A stretch of 6,290 nucleotides of DNA. Source: UBA7485 sp050945075 (GTDB taxonomy: Bacteria; Bacillota; Clostridia; Eubacteriales; Eubacteriaceae). A program made the position numbers and the translations under genes. The notes beneath the pieces were generated by a model. That model had not been told where the DNA came from, did no database searches, and saw nothing but the letters and a program-made list of their open reading frames with translations. Numbering within the stretch: position 1 is the first letter of the stretch; every line of letters starts with the position of its first letter. The DNA lies in assembly GCA_050945075.1 (NCBI GenBank), contig JBMNSG010000134.1, positions 1 to 6,290 on the forward strand. The letters are read 5' to 3'. Shown here in pieces: positions 5,547-6,290 of this stretch.

Positions 5547-6248
5547 TCAGTTTTCAACAGAGTGCTGTATAATTGAAATATTTTCAGTTATTGATTCTTT
5601 TTTTGACCCGATCCGGTCAATTTCTTCCTGCAGCTGCTTGAAAAACATGCTGGCATGATAACCGTCACAGACCGCGTGGGCGATCATCAGATTGACCGGC
5701 ATCACAGCCTGGTCATGGACCCGTCTGTAACGGCCTCCGGTAATAATCGGACAGAACTGCGGTTCTCCGTTGGTCACCCTGGCATTGTAGCCGGTAAAGC
5801 TGATCCAGGGTTCAACGGAAACACAATAATAGTTGGCAGGCTGGTCTGGCCTGGTTTTGATGCCCTTGACATTCTGATACCGGTCCATGTCCGCTGTGAT
5901 ATTCCGGTACTGCTCATCAAAGCTGTCTGCATATTCAGACCAGCAGTCAGAAAACGTCTTGTCGTCATCATGAAAGATTGTATAGTTGGGTACCACATGG
6001 TCCCAGACACACAGCTGGCCGATATCATCCCGGAACATCCGGAAATTCTCCGTTTCATTCACTGTTTTCGTGATCACACTGATCAGAGCCGGATAGAACC
6101 GGAGATCGTTTCTGTGGCAGTAATCGAGCAGTTTCTCCACCCGGATATCGACCGTCAGATTGTACTCGATTTTCAGCTTCTCTGTGTAGTACCGGTAATG
6201 CTCCCTGCGGGGCCAGTGTTCAATGTCAAACCTGGTGTAAATAGCCAT
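5547..6248 (-). CDS. Type A chloramphenicol acetyltransferase-like protein
   Basis: The 233-residue protein matches the length and layout of trimeric CatA enzymes, which transfer acetyl from acetyl-CoA to the 3-hydroxyl of chloramphenicol in the cytoplasm. Recognisable blocks are Trp12-Pro-Arg-Arg-Glu near the N-terminus, Phe-Tyr-Pro-Ala-Leu (51-55), Asn-Tyr-Thr-Ile-Phe-His (88-93), Ser144 in Val-Ser-Val-Glu-Pro-Trp, Pro-Ile-Ile-Thr170, and the active-site His191-Ala-Val-Cys-Asp195-Gly. These correspond to Ser148, Thr174, His195 and Asp199 of CATIII. The usual HHxxxDG motif reads AHxxxDG here; the second His, which is the catalytic one, is kept. The C-terminal 20 residues are an extra polar tail. 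GAGG lies six bases before the ATG. The frame stays open 14 codons further to the window edge, but the family N-terminus supports this start. No terminator follows. Whether it gives real chloramphenicol resistance or acts on another acceptor cannot be told from sequence. Confidence 0.88.
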   Translation of the reverse strand: MAIYTRFDIEHWPRREHYRYYTEKLKIEYNLTVDIRVEKLLDYCHRNDLRFYPALISVITKTVNETENFRMFRDDIGQLCVWDHVVPNYTIFHDDDKTFSDCWSEYADSFDEQYRNITADMDRYQNVKGIKTRPDQPANYYCVSVEPWISFTGYNARVTNGEPQFCPIITGGRYRRVHDQAVMPVNLMIAHAVCDGYHASMFFKQLQEEIDRIGSKKESITENISIIQHSVEN

Positions 6249-6290
6249 CGTTTTCCTCTTTATGTGGATTACCTGAATAACCTCTGCATC

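Noticed and set aside
5464..5658. 64-codon plus-strand open frame across the gap and the 3' end of the acetyltransferase gene
   Set aside because: No ribosome binding site, antisense to a real gene at its end, and no recognisable protein features.

Overview
The window looks like ordinary chromosomal sequence from a low-to-mid-GC Bacillota (Firmicutes) bacterium, probably a gut-type Clostridia or Erysipelotrichia. The reasons are AGGAGG-like ribosome binding sites, strong hairpin-plus-U-tract terminators, a sortase-type SPATG wall anchor, and proteins that resemble Gram-positive families. The genus cannot be fixed from this sequence. No RNA gene, insertion sequence, CRISPR array or phage gene was seen.

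All five complete genes lie on the minus strand, so transcription runs right to left. From right to left they are: a type A chloramphenicol acetyltransferase-like protein (5547-6248); a CPA2/NapA-type Na+/H+ antiporter with an intact Asp-Asp ion site and a TTG start (4038-5357); a small secreted, wall-anchored surface protein with GTxTGGxF repeats, a probable InlB-B-like domain, a cadherin-like beta-sandwich and an SPATG sorting signal (2744-3832); L-ribulokinase AraB (865-2541); and a 110-residue Phd/YefM antitoxin-like protein with no toxin partner beside it (396-728). Positions 12-315 hold no convincing gene. They look like the control region of another leftward gene whose first codons may sit at 1-11.

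The genes appear to be mostly separate transcription units. Intrinsic terminators follow the antiporter (3909-3972), the surface protein (2701-2727) and the antitoxin-like gene (316-362). None is visible after the acetyltransferase or after araB, so read-through into the next gene is possible there. Good sigma-A-type promoters precede the antitoxin-like gene and araB, and a perfect -10 box lies upstream of the antiporter. The genes do not form an obvious pathway: araB lies without araA or araD in view, and the rest are unrelated housekeeping, surface or resistance-like functions.

I did not find a clear new multi-gene system. The points most worth a second look are regulatory: two TGTGA-N4-TCACA-type boxes exactly 30 bp apart near the left edge; a perfect 13-bp palindrome on the -10 box of the orphan antitoxin-like gene; and a near-identical 15-mer at the presumed -10 of the surface-protein gene. 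The acetyltransferase is also notable because it keeps the catalytic His and Asp but has Ala in place of the first His of the HHxxxDG motif.
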